Shown here piece by piece: positions 1-13,660 of a stretch of 64,000 nucleotides of DNA (position 1 is the first letter of the stretch; every line of letters starts with the position of its first letter). The translations under genes and the position numbers were made by a program. This DNA comes from Hofstenia miamia (lineage: Eukaryota > Xenacoelomorpha > Acoela > Hofsteniidae). The stretch lies in assembly GCA_900660155.1 (NCBI GenBank), contig CABFPE010000077.1, forward strand, positions 1,499,041 through 1,563,040. Direction: 5' to 3'. The notes beneath the pieces were generated by a model. The model was not told the DNA's origin, made no database searches, and worked only from the letters and a program-made list of their open reading frames with translations.

Positions 1-691
1 ACTATATGCATTAATATTTCATGGATTTTGCAATGCACACTTGTTGCAGAACTGCATACGTATTCAGGCTAAATACAGTATATGAGGGTTGACAAAATAA
101 TTGCTTCAATTACGACTGCTATCATAAAATATCAACGTTTTTCAATGTTTGACAGAGTTGAAATTCCACCAGATGTTGCTATTACTCCCACCCTTGATCC
201 TGGAAATGATACCTGTAAAATAATCGCCTACATCAAGTCATGATTAGAAAATACCGGTTTCACTGCTATAATGGAAGGAAAGGGGATGGACATTTAATCG
301 GAATTGTATGTTAAGAAAACTATGACAGAAGTCATAACCACAATAATATATGGAAATTTATGTGCTGTTATTATAATTTAGTGAAGTAGTTGCTATAAAA
401 AATTGACTTTTTATGTAAGAGTTTTTGTATTTGTTTTATATCTTGTTCTTAGAAATAGAAAAACGTTTTATATTGCTTAAAATCATTTTGAAAAATGGTC
501 ATATTTTAAGGCATATTTAACTAAATTCCGTCATATTTTGTCATAAAAATAACGTCATATTTTTTTTAAAGTCACATTTCCGATTGCCCTAGTACTAATT
601 GAACAACATATTGTCCGGTATCCAGCAGTCAAATTATCCGGAATTATCCGGTATCCAGTATATTCAATTGACTATCCGGACCCCATCCCTA
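1..691. mobile_element. Possible hAT element, right-hand part (left part outside window)
   Basis: The right end reads TCCGGACCCCATCCCTA at about 675-691. Its reverse complement resembles a hAT terminus (CAGGGATGGG) with the first base changed. Inside it are repeated TATCCGG/CCGGTATCC motifs (613-680) and repeated GTCATATTTT motifs (about 497-560), the kind of subterminal repeats many hAT elements carry. A 53-codon reading frame (82-243, +) begins MRVDKIIASITTAIIKYQRF and contains an EIPPD stretch. I do not recognise it, and the hAT signature near the C-terminus (ERLFS-like) is not visible. With no left end in the window, the TSD cannot be tested. The call rests on end sequence and repeat style only. 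Confidence 0.35.
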
Positions 692-1356
692 ATAAATACA
701 TGTATGCGTATATAAATTTGAATTGCAAAAATGTTTCCCACAAAGGTTACATTCTATTCACATTGTCTTCGCATGTATTTCTTGATTATGAATGTTCTGT
801 TTAACCATTTTCCTTAATGAAATGATCATGAATTATTGAGAAGCATCTTGCATTTGATGTCTTTCTTCATTCATTTTCCTTTGATATATATTTTTGTAAA
901 AATAGCTTCATTATTTGTTTTTTATTCTATTGTTTTCCAATTTTATTGTTAGTTTTTTAATAAATTTACTTCACTTGGAGGCATCTTTTTTGCTAGTCGC
1001 TGTTAACTTTAAGCATTCATCAATCTATTGTTCCATTGTCATAAACCAATATTTATTTCCATTAATTATTGATATGTAATAAATTTATTCTAAAAATTGA
1101 ATTCTAGAATTTCATCCATTTTTTCAATTTATTGTTTATGCTACATTTAAGGTTCCGAAATGATTTCAGTAACATATAAGAACTTTAAATGGTTACAATG
1201 GCGAATTTCTGTTATCCAGATTTTTTAGTAGAAAGATTTTACTTTCCTGGGTAATATACTAACAAACTTTATTGTAGAAATATTACTAATTATTCAAATC
1301 AACTTAATAAATTGGATGAAAGGCTGCTTATACTATAAAAAAAGGTTTTGATTACA

Positions 1357-1358
<2 letters not shown>

Positions 1359-1390
<32 letters not shown>
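1359..1390. repeat. (TA)n microsatellite
   Basis: This is an uninterrupted AT dinucleotide run of about 32 bases. Confidence 0.95.
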
Positions 1391-1394
<4 letters not shown>

Positions 1395-1838
1395 CAGTTA
1401 TTAGCGAAATTTTCATGTTTTCCGTAAAAGTTAAATTGTTATCTACTGTTTGTAATTCTTCAAAAAAATTGATTTTCTTATGAGTTATTATACCGCAATA
1501 ACATGAGTATGTTAGTTGTTTCTCTTACTATATTAATTAATGAAATATAATTCGTTGAATTTGTTTACTTGCACATGTACAGCAAGGTATTGTAGGAATT
1601 GGTTTTGTCTGAAATTGCCTTCGTCTCAGTTTTAGCTCCAATTCCAAGTATAAAAATATTTCAATCCTCTACAAATATTGTCTGTTATTTTCAATTGAGT
1701 AATTTCTTACTTTCTTTAAAGAACTCATTAATTCATTCTGTAGTATGTCCTCTGCAAGCAACAATTTTCGCAAAATGATCCTATTTTTGGCGGTTTTCAG
1801 TTCTTATCTATAAGTAGAATGCAGGTATTGCACTACAC

Positions 1839-1839
<1 letters not shown>

Positions 1840-1875
<36 letters not shown>

Positions 1876-1938
1876 CTATATATGTGTATATCTATGTATA
1901 TATGTATATTTATATATATTTATTTATTTATTTATATC

Positions 1939-1984
<46 letters not shown>
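1840..1984. repeat. Compound (TA)n microsatellite
   Basis: The tract is about 145 bases of TA repeats, interrupted by TTTATATC, TATG and TTTATTTATTTA units. The open frame reading through it (rich in Tyr and Ile) is an artefact of the repeat. Confidence 0.95.
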
Positions 1985-1985
<1 letters not shown>

Positions 1986-4114
1986 GCTTTATTGTTTTTG
2001 CGTTAAGTGTACTCTAAATTGCCGATTTTTCGTGAATTTTAATATAAATCAGATAATGTTCACAATTGTGGTATTACTTTGAATGCATTACATGTCAGCT
2101 AATCTTATTATTTTTTGAAATTGAAAAGACCTTTGTTGTGTCAAATTGACTGGGGAATATCATTTGAAGATGACTTACTACCTTTTAATTCAGTATGCCT
2201 TAGTTTTGAAGTCGGTATTTAACAAAAATGAGAATTTGTGGTTCTTTTTGGGAAATTCCTAATAAACGCGCAATTCTACATCTAGACTTAAAAAAATAGA
2301 GCCGGACGTCTGCAAAGTCCTAATATAACTGAATGTAAAGAACTGGTATTAATGTATTTAAACAGCTAATGAAATTGTGTTATTTGATGTTTGTATGATT
2401 TAATCCTAATTAACTCTTACAATCTCTAGTGATTTTTCAAAAAAATGTTCATCATTCACAAACTAATGAAGATATCCAAAATAAGCCACAATGGGGGAAT
2501 GTTCCTCGTTCATTTACGCCTTTAAACTTACGCAGGAATTTTTTAAATTCTTTTTATGGTTCTTGAAACAATCTTTTAAAGTAGATAACTTAGGAATCAG
2601 AAAATGGTTTGAATCTGTTCAATCCTTGTTCGGGAATACTGCAAAGCAAATGAGTTGTCACCCACCAGCTTATAAATATATCGCAGCAGCTCCAATTGTC
2701 GAGTGATGGGTTAGATGAATTACTTTTATTGTGTTTGCTGATATGATGCTGATTCTATTACGTATTTTGAAAGAATAAATTTCAATATACATATAGAATA
2801 ACTCAATTTAGATTTCATGTTTTCGTCAGTAGTTTTGGTTCACAGATGTCCGGAATTCTTTGGACCAAAAAATGGCACCAAAACTAGAGTTCGTTTTGAA
2901 AGTGTTGAAATTTACCATCTTTTTCAATTGCTCAACTAATTTTAACACCATTAACAGTTCGTCGTCGTTTACTTTTTAATAGGTGACAGATGTTTAGGGC
3001 GCATTTTGCACCGAAAGCATTTTTGCTAATTTCAACGGTGAACAATGAAATTAGCATTATCAAATACGATGGCTGTGATTATTCTAAATATAGAAACATG
3101 TTGAATTGTATTTCAAATACCAAAAATCAGTATCAGAGGAAACAATTTTAATACTGTTTTTATCAAATACAGCTAAGCCAAACTTTGTTTATGTTATTTT
3201 ACACATGTTGTTTTCTTGTCATATGTTTTTTGATTCATATTTGCTTCTTCATGTTATACTTTGTTTCGCATACATTGTGTTTGTTGCTTGAAATTGTACG
3301 TGCTATGAACTAACTTTTCGCCGAAATGCTGTTCTTTCGAAAATTACGGTTTTGGCTGTGACCGTAAATTTTCTTTCGTAGTCCTATACATATTTAATGT
3401 TTTGAAAAAAAGTTTTTGTGTTAATTAATGAATTTTAAGAGCTGTTGAAGCGAATAATAGTTTTCTCTATTTTTAGAACCACACTTGTCTCACTTGAACG
3501 CCGTAATACGCCATATGTGAGTGCTTTAATATCTTTATGAACTTCACTTTTTCAAATAAACACTCCTGCTATTTAATACTGACATTATTTATATAGAGAT
3601 TTTATAATACTCTAATAAATAGAATTTTCGACTTATAGGAAATTGAATTTATTAGGTAGGCTTATATTCCCTCATATTTATTTGCTAAGTATCCAATAAA
3701 ACATTTCAGTTACGATTTCCTTCATTGCCATTCCCTTCTAACCGTTTTCTCTATTAAATATATACTTTTAATCAACTTTCTAAATTATTTCTTCTATTTA
3801 TTCAAAGTGACTTTAATATGGATGTCAAGTGTCTGTCAGTTTCTTCAAAGGCCTTTAGAGAGGGAAAATTCCCCTCTAAGTTAAAAATTTCCCCTTAAAT
3901 ATTTTACAATTTGCAAAAAAATTAAAATATAAGTTTGGAGCTAAGTGCCAGGCATTACTGCAGGTCAAGATTAGGCAACCAGAAATTCCAAGGTCTTCTG
4001 ATTGGTGACATAGATTCATTATCTAGACTTAATATCTAGCATTTTTCTGTTATATTTTGACCAAATTTAGTTTTTCAACAAATAATATCCAACCCCACAA
4101 ACTGTAATATAATT

Positions 4115-4179
4115 TTAACAATGGGTTGGGTTCCCTGTCAAGGTGTGTTGAGCCTTCTGAACTCCCCCTCAAATACACC
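4115..4179. mobile_element. Possible hAT right terminus, unpaired
   Basis: The sequence ends ...AACTCCCCCTCAAATACACCCCTG in style (about 4159-4179), so its reverse complement begins CAGGGGTGTATTTGAGGGGG, a common hAT-type terminus. The following 8 bp are TTTCGACG. I found no matching left end with that duplication upstream, although a run with similar C/T-rich blocks occurs at 3850-3890. It may be truncated. Confidence 0.3.
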
Positions 4180-5720
4180 CCTGTTTCGACGGAACAGTAT
4201 ATAGTATATAATTATCCTAATTTTGTTTTTCTTTTTTCAATATGAAAGTTTCATGGTTAACTTCTTGGAAAGAGCATGTAGTTATAGTATTATTTAAAAT
4301 ATTTGTTTTTATTGAAAATTTCAATGTTTTTGCTTCGGAGTGGATTCGGGTAAATATAGCAAGGGTGGATATTAATTTGTTAAATTCATGTGGATTCGTG
4401 GATAGTCTGCATCCATGCGGATGTGGAATGTAAAAACTAATGAGTTTGTGGACGTGGATGGATGCACATCATGTGATATAATTTATCAGATTTTTTGTTT
4501 ATTGAATTGTATTTCTAGACTTGAAATGAATAATTTTCACATTTAATTGAAACGAATTTCACATGAATCCCATAGTTTCAATATAAAACACGGCAGCTTT
4601 ATCAATAGTTCCTGCAGCTTTTGAATTGCGAAAGTTTCTTTTTAATATGGAAGTAATGTGTTTACAATAAGTTTTAGGGTTAAAACAATTATTTATTGGA
4701 GTACATAACCATGTGTGGAAGTTTAATTATTACAACAACTGAATCATGGAAAGATTGATTGATCTTTTTTCTACAAAACACGCGCGAACCCAAGAAAAGC
4801 CATATGAATCATGTGTAATCTTGGAATTTTTATCTTACATGACCTCGTAAAATATTCTTTCTTATAAAATGTACATGCATGTATAAATATGTACATAATA
4901 AAATTTTTTGTTGCAGTGGTGTTGCGGATTCCTAATAGTCACTGCTACACTTCTGTATGACACATCATGCTGGTATCTTCTATTCTTCCTATTTTTGTTT
5001 GGGACTACGTATTGATAAATTAAAAATATTTTTCATTGTATAGTGACATTATATTTTCCAGTTATTTAAAGTAAATGTGATTGATTTTATTTTAAAAATT
5101 AGAACAAGGAATTCTTAAAAATTCGAAAATTAGGAAAAATAAAATTCGCGGGTGTGGAAAGACGTAAAATTGATGATGGCATAGTGTACATTGTATACGT
5201 ACACATGAACCTACTGCTTATCTCTTTCTATAGCTATCGCAATGGAATGACCCCAAATCTTTATAAATAGCGACTTAGACCATATGTTCAAAAACTGAAA
5301 GTTAATTTTAAAAACATAGCTTCTAGATAATATTCAACGTAATTTTATAAGCGTATTATAGACGGAATTGTAATTGGTTTGATGGAGTTTCGAGGTAGGA
5401 TAACTTAAATTACAGAATGTTTTCAATACAATGCATTCAAACAGCTTTGCAAGTACTTTTTTCATAAATTAATTAATGGAATTGCACAACAAAGAATTGC
5501 CGACAAGTGCCAGTCCTTATTCCCTTTTGTAAAAGTGAATAAGCGATAACCGCAACAGGTAGAGAACAAAAAGTCATTATTGCCTTGTCACACTTGATTA
5601 ACTACTAACTTTTCACATTTAATTCATTTTACTAACCAACCATTTTTATTGTTCTTCTAGTAAATGCTTCTTCACGATTTTTTAATTAAATAAAAAATTT
5701 CGCTTTATTCATAAAGAATT

Positions 5721-5931
5721 CTCAAATTCAAAAGACATCAATCGGAGCGTTGATAGCTGTGTGGGCGGCCATATTTCAAAAGGACTCCCGCTAATCAAAA
5801 TATTGTTAAAGTGAAAAAATGCACTNCTCAAATTCAAAAGACATCAATCGGAGCGTTGATAGGTGTGTGGGCGGCCATATTTCAAAAGGACTCCCGCTAA
5901 TCAAAATATTGTTAAAGTGAAAAAATGCACT
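5721..5931. repeat. 105-bp direct duplication across a single N (assembly join)
   Basis: Bases 5721-5825 and 5827-5931 are the same sequence with one visible difference (TAGCTGTG versus TAGGTGTG), separated by one N at 5826. Two contig ends that overlap but were not merged give exactly this pattern. A biological tandem duplication is less likely, because the copy border coincides with the N. Confidence 0.85.
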
Positions 5932-8900
5932 CACTGTTTCTTTGAAGAGACTGGGACAATACTGTTTTTCCAATATTACTTATTCAGTGCAAATTCCATT
6001 CAACTCAAATCCCATTTCCTCATATCAGGAATGATATATCTTAACTGTTTAATACCAGTCGCCAAAGAAATCATTCATTTAGTGTAATGCTCCATTCCTA
6101 TGACTTTTCATTGATTATATCTTTCATTAATGAGGCAATTTTCGAAAAATTATTTATTATTTCGAAGTATATAATCATTCTTGGAAACTGTTGCATTTTG
6201 ACGTCAAGCTAAATTCCTTCGAAGATCTTCACATTTTATAACTAATTTGAAATGTTATGTGTAAAAATTTGTTTGCGTTTGTGTAGGAATTGAATCGCTA
6301 TTTTATTCTTCACTTGGAATGTTGGCATTTACATTTCTAATATTTTTCCGCAATGACTATCCATTTATTTCCAACAATTGGCGATATTTTGTGTCTGGGT
6401 CAATGGTCAGATGCAGCCAAACTAAATTTTAGCAAAAACAAATGTTCAATAATTATTGCAACTTCGCGTCTAATCCCAGTCTAATCCCATTATAACCTTA
6501 AGTTAAATCTAACACATTTGCAGTTCTGGATAGAGCCGAATCTACCAAAATAAAAATAGTTTAGTTTAATCCTATTTGTATCTCTGAAACTTCTTGGTTT
6601 ATTTTTAATAAGTCAATAGGTTTATTTTTGGTAGTAAACTTTTCTCACCACCTGCATGTTCTCAAATATTGATATTTTACGATATTTTAATGTCAGATAT
6701 TGATTTCGATTAAAATATAGTTTAAAGTTTTGTTGTGCACATGAATAATATATTTTGTGGGCAATTTCAGTATAATTTCTCTAGTTTTAAGTTAAAACTA
6801 AACTTATCACTGAAGGCAGCCTTGTTCAAATTTTGCGTGCCCTTCTTGAATTGATTGTTTTTCTGAGCAATTTGTAGATTGAATGCTGTCTTCCGGTAGC
6901 TTCCATTAAATTTTGTATTGAATTCCAGCTGTTTTTGTTTTCCAAACCTTCTTTTTGTAATTTGAGAAATTTCGCTTCCTTTCTTCTCCAACAAAGTGGA
7001 ACGACACAAGGCCAACCTTGAGACGAAATTTAAATAACAAGGATAAGACCAAGTATCGGCAATATCCTAGAAACATATTTTTTGTAATCGTTGCACGTAA
7101 TGAGAAATTGTTTATTTTCATGTTTCTAGATTCTTATTAATTTCACACTTAGTTTTTTTGCATCAAATTTTTAGGCATTGATAGTTAGAAAGGTGTGACT
7201 CTTCTTGATATTATGGTAAGGATCTCATTTCGTAGAATTTTCAGTGAGTATACATCACGCGTTACATAATTTATCACAAATCATTTGTTCATTTCTTTAC
7301 CTGCATCACCCGCCGTTCAGTTATATCGTAGTCACTTCTTATTTTTACCATTGAAGAGAATGGGAACATGAGATTCAAAAGAACTGCAGAACTGCGCTCC
7401 AATGCCAAATGTCACTTAAGTCCAAAATTGTACTTTCTCAGTAAAGAGGTTTTAAGAAAAAACTTGTCTTTTTCAAACCACTGTGATATAAACTTCAATT
7501 TTTTCCAGCAACGTTTAAGCATGTATAGAAATCTCATTTAAAATTTCGATTCGATTCTGAGATTTAGATATCGATTTTTTGTACTTAAAGTAAGTGGTTT
7601 TGTGTTTGTCATAGACTTAAGTTCTTTGATGGTCCAAATTCCATTTTTTGTTAACTTAACAATGCATTTAATCTTTAAGCTTCCTTAGGCAATTTCTGCT
7701 AAAAAGTTCATTTCAAAATTTTGGGCTTAAGTTGTTCTGTCATTGGACAGTAGATTATCCAGACTGTGAAAAATTGCCTCTAAACTAGTGAACGAAATTG
7801 TCAGTAATTAATTAAAGTTTAATTTTTTGTTTCAAACATTGCTTTATTAAGATAGTTACTTTGCAAATAATCCTTTACTCTTTGATAGCAACGAACATTT
7901 ATTTCTGAATATAGAAGTTTAATTGAATTGGAATTTGAAAGGATTCTTTATCTTTTGCTGTTCGCTAACAATTTGAAACATTTTCTGTCGGAGGAACACC
8001 TGGAGTTAATTTATTTTCAACATTCTCTTGCATTGTTCAAAGTGTCAAAATCTAAACTTTCGAAAATACTTGTTTTTCAAGATTTTTATTTCAAACAAAG
8101 TGACATTTTATAAAATGAAATCTTTGTTCTTATCTTACCGCATGCCCGCTTTAAATAGTTACTAAGGGACGAAGTGAATGACGAAGAATTGGTTTTTTAT
8201 GTTGTGGCTCCTCTTGACGGGCATTGGGACTTTCAAGTGGGTTTAGGAAGTGCATATGAGGGCGGATTTTACTGTAGTTTAAAAAATGAAGGAAATGTGT
8301 GTTCATTGATATTTGTATGAATTAAGATTGTAATTAATATTTAATCCATCGCTGAATTATATCGTATCGCTAAAATTGGACAAGAGACTTAGTAAAAGTG
8401 GTGAATGTGTAGAATATTTTACTCGCCGACCCAACTCTCTGCATTTGACTCATAACCCAGCCTACAGTTAGGACAGTCAAAGTTTCTTTTTTTACTAAAA
8501 TTAAAAGCGGAACCAATTTATTGATTTAATTAACAATAGAATGTATAAACTTTTTTCTCATAGAATCCTGAAGCTAGCAGTTTAAGCCCACTGAAAATTT
8601 GGTGCTTCAAGGATGGAAAATTAGTTTAAAATTCGTTAGTATTGAGATTTCTAGCTCATCGTTCAAACCGATCCGCAGATCAGATCAAGAATAATAGAAT
8701 TGTTCGGTTTAAGTTTCCTTAGCAAATTACTTTGAACGAACCATGTGCAATTTACAAATTAATTTGACTACCAACAAATTCTTTATTCATGCCAGGATGA
8801 AAATGCATTTATTTTCAACTGTCAAATTAAAAAAATATTTTTTTAGACTATTTTTTTAAATAAAATTTTCTCGTATATAATTAGTATGCAATGGCACGCA

Positions 8901-11900
8901 TTTAGAATTCGAACCAGTTAACCTTTTGCCTAGTTTTGAAATATCCAAGCGGTTGTTTTAATATACTTTTTTCAATTAGATGTAACCAAGATAACGGATT
9001 TGTTAGTGGGTATTGGGGGAGGGATTTTTATTTCAGTAGTATAGACACCAGTTCCTAGATGTTTGTATGCCTTAACGTTGTAAATACTGCAGTACCCAAC
9101 AAGTGCAACCATGATACTAAACGACAAAGTGGTAGTAACACGTTTTCAATAATGCTTTCGAGTGCGGATGCAGTATAATGAATTGGAAATTATTTTATAT
9201 TAGATTGCTTTAATTTCAAAATCTTTCTTTCAATTTATGTGAAATGCTATCTTTTCTGTGAACTGATAAAATCTAATTACAAATGCGCTTCCATTCAAGG
9301 AACGCCTTAAAATTTATGTCATTGCCCATTTGTAAGGATTCAGGGCGTTTTTAAATCAATGAAATGTTACTAACCCTACTAACCCTATTCTGGGTATTTC
9401 TGTAGGTAAAGAATGATGCATCAGACATGGTAACGATGTGAACATTTCTAATCCCTCACAAAACCAATAAAAAAAGTTTGTTCCCGGAAACTTTTTTTAA
9501 TGTCCAAACTATATTCACAATAATAAAGAACTGACTTTTCAATTGTTTTTAGACTCGGACTAGAGGTGATAATTTCGATTTACAGGCAAACCCCATTAAG
9601 CGATGTGTTATATACTCTTCAAGGCGCTATAACTTTCTATTTCTCTAATATAGGATGAGCTGTTTAATTTTCGTAACTCATTGGCGTTTGCAAGCAACAC
9701 AAGCATAAACATAACTAAACATAGTTTACGGAGGAAGTAGAGATTAGACACTTGTATTTGAGTGTCCAGTTTTGTGGTGTCATCACAAGAGGAGAATGAT
9801 TTGAAAGACGGATGACAAGTATCTCTAAAGCTACTTCATTCCGCTTATCTTTTGCATCTTAATGAAAACTAACTTGGGAGTTGAGGAATTAATATGCATT
9901 AATGCATGACAACATTCAAAGTGTTGTAAACACCTCCTAGACAAGGCGTTCCAATTTCTATAAAATTACATTTCTTTGTAAAATAGTTTTTAATCCATAC
10001 TTTTTATAAGATCATGAAGTAAGGAAATTGCAGCACAAAGGGCGCGGTAGAAATTTTTTCTATTTGGATTGAGATCCTGTTAGCCCAATCCTACACTGCT
10101 TAGCGTAACTTTAAAGTTAGGAGGTTTTTTGTCTAGATTTTCGAAATAACATTGTCAATTGGATATCTTTGGATATAAACGAATCTATTAGTAAATGTGT
10201 ACTAAGAATAATTTCTGTAAAAGTATTAAGTATTTTTTAATGAAAAATCTATTTTTTTAAAAACTTACAAATTCTCCCCATACCTAATGTTTAGATAATA
10301 AGAAGATCTAAAGCGAAGATCTAAAGCTCATGGGAGAAATAACTCAATTTTAAAATGTAACTGAAAGAAGAGACATTTCTCTATCCTGTGGTGTTTTCGG
10401 ATTTTAGCTATCTTTATTCGTTTGTAAGCAATGAGCTTTTAAATTTGTGAATTAACTTGCCCTATGAATATTTTACAATTTTCAAAAAAGTCACTTATTT
10501 CATTTTATGAAATTGCAAATTCAATACTTCACAATCCTGGTAACAAACAGATCAACACAACCTAAAAAATTAATAGCTTTTTATTTTATAGGCACAATAT
10601 TGATGTCTTATTCCATTTTCAAAATTTCTTTTTATAAAATTGTGCAAATACCAAAACAAAACATCGAATAATTGAAGTATGGTTGAGATCATGTGTTAAT
10701 TTATTTGAGTTGAGTTTTGTGATAGTCAACTATCTTACCAGGTTTCCACTTTATATACATTTATAATCCAAATTGGAATCTACAAAAAAGAGTAAATTTG
10801 CAAATTTGCATTTGGAAAGTGTTGGACCTTGACTGGATTCAATAACAGAAAAATCTTCATAGAGATTATCATGGATTTCTACAATATATAGTATAGTGTA
10901 AATCTCTGATATTTTAAATTAAGTACTAGATGGTCTTATCATTTATATTTCTACTTAGAATGATATTTAAAATAATTTGCTTCACTCCAGTGGTGTATGC
11001 AATAGGAAGTATTTTTTTTCCGGAAAACTTATTGGCTTATTTTTCTATACCGTTTTTAGGAAAAATCGAATTGCAAGTTTAAAATTCTAAGGAAAATATA
11101 CGAAACGGACGTCATAATAATTGAGTTTTCAACAAAGCGGATACGTTTCTAATAAAAACGTACCTTTTAATTAATGACTCGCAACTGTGTTAGAATATTT
11201 CCACCATTTTTTGATATTTATAGTTTATCATTGGATTCTATACTGTATGTCCACCATTTATATCATAGATCGCTAAATAGAATTTAACTTTCAAAGTATA
11301 CATTAAGGTTCAAAATGCATCTTTAAAGTCTTTGCAAGTCGTTGATTTCTTTAAATGTGCTTTACAGTTGTGCGTTCTAAGATAATAACGCAAAATTTTA
11401 GGGTATGAAATTACGTTTTTCTATTGAAGAACTTATATTAAAACATGATATTATTATAGTTTGATATAATTTTAGTTTTCTATTAATTAAATTCGATGTT
11501 ACTGTTGAACTTTAAACATTTCCATGATAAAATTCAAATTAGTTTTCACTTTGTGATATACATATAAATGGCTTTGCTAAGCATTGACGCTGCTGAAAAC
11601 ACTGCTGTTAAGTATTTGCAAGTGTGTATAGTTCCTACAAATTGCGTTTATTTTTCACATTTGAAGTTATTGACGCACTAGTTAACATGGGATATATATA
11701 TATATATAAACCAGATTTTCCTTTCTTAACTTAGGTATTATTCGGATAATTGAACTTATTTTTCACATTTAATGAAAGTTTGTTGTTAAATTTATGTTTC
11801 AGCTTGACCGAACTAACTACCGGTAGGCGGTCGCTTCCACTTCTGAGTTATTTCACACCCTTATATTCATTATCTCGTTTAATAAACATTTGATAAATTC

Positions 11901-12769
11901 CAGGCTATGAGCTGTCATAAATACTAGTGCATGTACAACATGGATTTTTGGTTCAAGTTAAACATGTATCCTGATTCATATATTTTCAAGAATTCCGCTT
12001 TGTAGTTATTTGAATTTCTTAAAATTTTGTTTTGTATTTATACAGTCTGTGTTGTGGTTTTCATCTTTATTTCTGTTCATATCTAGACCTCTCTTATCAT
12101 TTTTGTCAAAGCAACACTGTTGCTGGCTTCGAACAAGATGACTTCTTTTAAATTCCTTTTGACCGCTTCAATGGCCTTAGGTTATAGAATTTGTGCTTTA
12201 AAAAACATCATCGCAAAGTGGCACAGATTCACTCAATCGAAATGGACTTACTTAGATCCATTGTTGGAATTTTTTAATAAAAAATTTCATCTCTTTCACA
12301 TATGAGTGACTTTGAAATCAAGTTTTAATTTCGACCATAAAACATTATTTCTTCCAATTTTGAATTTTTAGTAGTTCATATGTATATGTATAAAAACCAA
12401 ATTGATGAGTGGCAGGGATTGGGGTGCGGCCGTGCCTGGCCCTCAAATGGCAATGAAAATATTTATTCTCCAAAAATAGAAATAAAGCTTATTATCTTCA
12501 ATGTTTACTCAATTTTGAGCCCAAATTTTGGAATTTTAAGCCTTTTGTAGCCCCACTATATCAAAATAACAAAGTACATATACAGTACTGGAATTCGGCC
12601 ACCCATTATTTGTCATAAATATTTCTAAGAAAGGGACGCTAAGAATGTCATAGATAGTTTTTAATTAGATTTGGGGTTGCAGAAAGAGGAATTCATCAGT
12701 GTTGAGGCATAATTATCACTGTTTACTTTAAATCTCAAGGAGAAATGCTACAATGCTTGTAGTTAGCTA
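5932..12769. other. Long AT-rich tract with no recognised gene
   Basis: Both strands were read for exons, transposase motifs and paired repeats. I see only short open frames of AT-rich composition without family motifs, and a 17-base (TA)n run at 11692-11708. A GC-richer patch near 12414-12611 (CAGGGATTGGGGTGCGGCCG) resembles a transposon end but lacks a convincing partner or TSD. Confidence 0.5.
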
Positions 12770-13660
12770 ATATTTTCTCGGAAAAATGTATTCAGCCGCT
12801 TCATACCAAATCAGATAATCTGTAAAAAATTTCATTTGTTGAGCTTTTTTCAGTCTCTTTATATTGAAAATGTCTAATAACAGTCTTTCTTCAATATATA
12901 TATATTATGCCTGGTTACGTACCACTTGCCATTCGCGAGTTGATTATCTCCAAACATTTGGAAGGGATGAGTCAACGTAATATAGCCCGACTTGTAGAAC
13001 GACCTCGAAGTACTGTCGGTGATATTATCAGATATTTCACTTCTGAAAACATCATTGCCCTCAAGCAAAAGTCCGGAAGACCTAATAAGACCTCCAAAGC
13101 CTCCCAATCAGCTCTTATATCTCTTTCAAAGCAAAATCCCAGGAAGACTTCAAAGGAATTTCGCAAGGAATAGGCTGATGGTCACCTTGTGCCAGCAAGA
13201 ACTGTGCGAAACATCCTGAAGAAGTACTCAATTAGAACTTTCGTGGCACCCAGACGGCCATTCTTAACCTCCAAGCAAAGATTACGCCGAGTGAGGTGGG
13301 CCAATTTAATGAGAGACAATTCATCTGAACATTGTTCTAATGTTATATTTTCAGATGAGTCAAGATTTGAGCTATGCTCATCAAAAAGAATGTCGATAAA
13401 AAGACCAACTGAGCAGAAGTTCAGATTCTTGTTTCAACTTACTCGGGGACCATGAATTATGGCGGGAAGTTTGTAATGGTATGGGGCGTAATATTGAAGT
13501 GTGGCTTTCGCAAGATTGTTCACATCACTGGTACTCTCCTAAGCTTATAGTATGCTCGTATTCTAGAACTCTTGCCACGCCCTATAAGTGATCAATATAT
13601 CAGCAGGATCGTGCTCCATGTCATACGTCAAGGTTGCTATCCTTGCTATGGGACTGCAGC
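12770..13660 (+). mobile_element. Degenerate Tc1-type DNA transposon, 3' part missing
   Basis: The left flank (about 12775-12850) contains GTATTCAGCCGCTTCAT, which resembles the inner part of Tc1 TIRs. A broken transposase gene follows. Homology fades at a C-run near 13660, before the last catalytic residue, and I find no matching right TIR. The left limit is approximate. The element is therefore an inactive copy. Confidence 0.7.
12907..13660 (+). pseudogene. Tc1-like transposase pseudogene
   Basis: Tc1/mariner transposases cut and reinsert their element using paired helix-turn-helix domains and a DD34E catalytic core. The frame opens with ATG at 12907. Residues 1-60 match the N-terminal helix-turn-helix (GMSQRNIARLVERPRSTV), and a GRPNKTS linker follows. 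The first catalytic aspartate is in VIFSDESRFEL (about 13342-13374). The second lies in QQDRAPCHTS (about 13601-13630) in another frame. An in-frame stop at 13171-13173, another at 13453-13455, and a frame change just after it break the gene. The third acidic residue (the LNPIE region) is absent. An antisense open frame over the same bases is a shadow. Confidence 0.8.

Larger units (their letters stand above)
692..5720. other. Gene-free AT-rich tract with a few repeat remnants
   Basis: I find no convincing exon, RNA gene or promoter here. Open frames such as 2491-2706 (+) have no recognisable family motif, and several others are simply (TA)n translated. The tract holds two microsatellites (listed separately), a candidate transposon end near 4179, and a GTGGAT/CATCCA-rich patch at 4390-4470 that may be a further repeat remnant. 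Confidence 0.5.

Noticed and set aside
4390-4470. GTGGAT/CATCCA-rich patch
   Set aside because: The short words repeat irregularly and no borders could be defined. It may be an eroded transposon end.
5863-6087. 74-codon plus-strand frame
   Set aside because: It begins inside an assembly-duplicated flank and has no motif or splice borders.
10985-11020. CAGTGGTGTATGCAATAGGA, similar to a hAT left end
   Set aside because: No matching right terminus was found downstream.
12414-12611. Possible small hAT element starting CAGGGATTGGGGTGCGGCCG
   Set aside because: The candidate right end aligns poorly and the flanking octamers (ATGAGTGG, TCATAAAT) do not match.
12874-13166. Antisense frames over the Tc1-like transposase
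   Set aside because: They are shadows of the plus-strand helix-turn-helix coding region.
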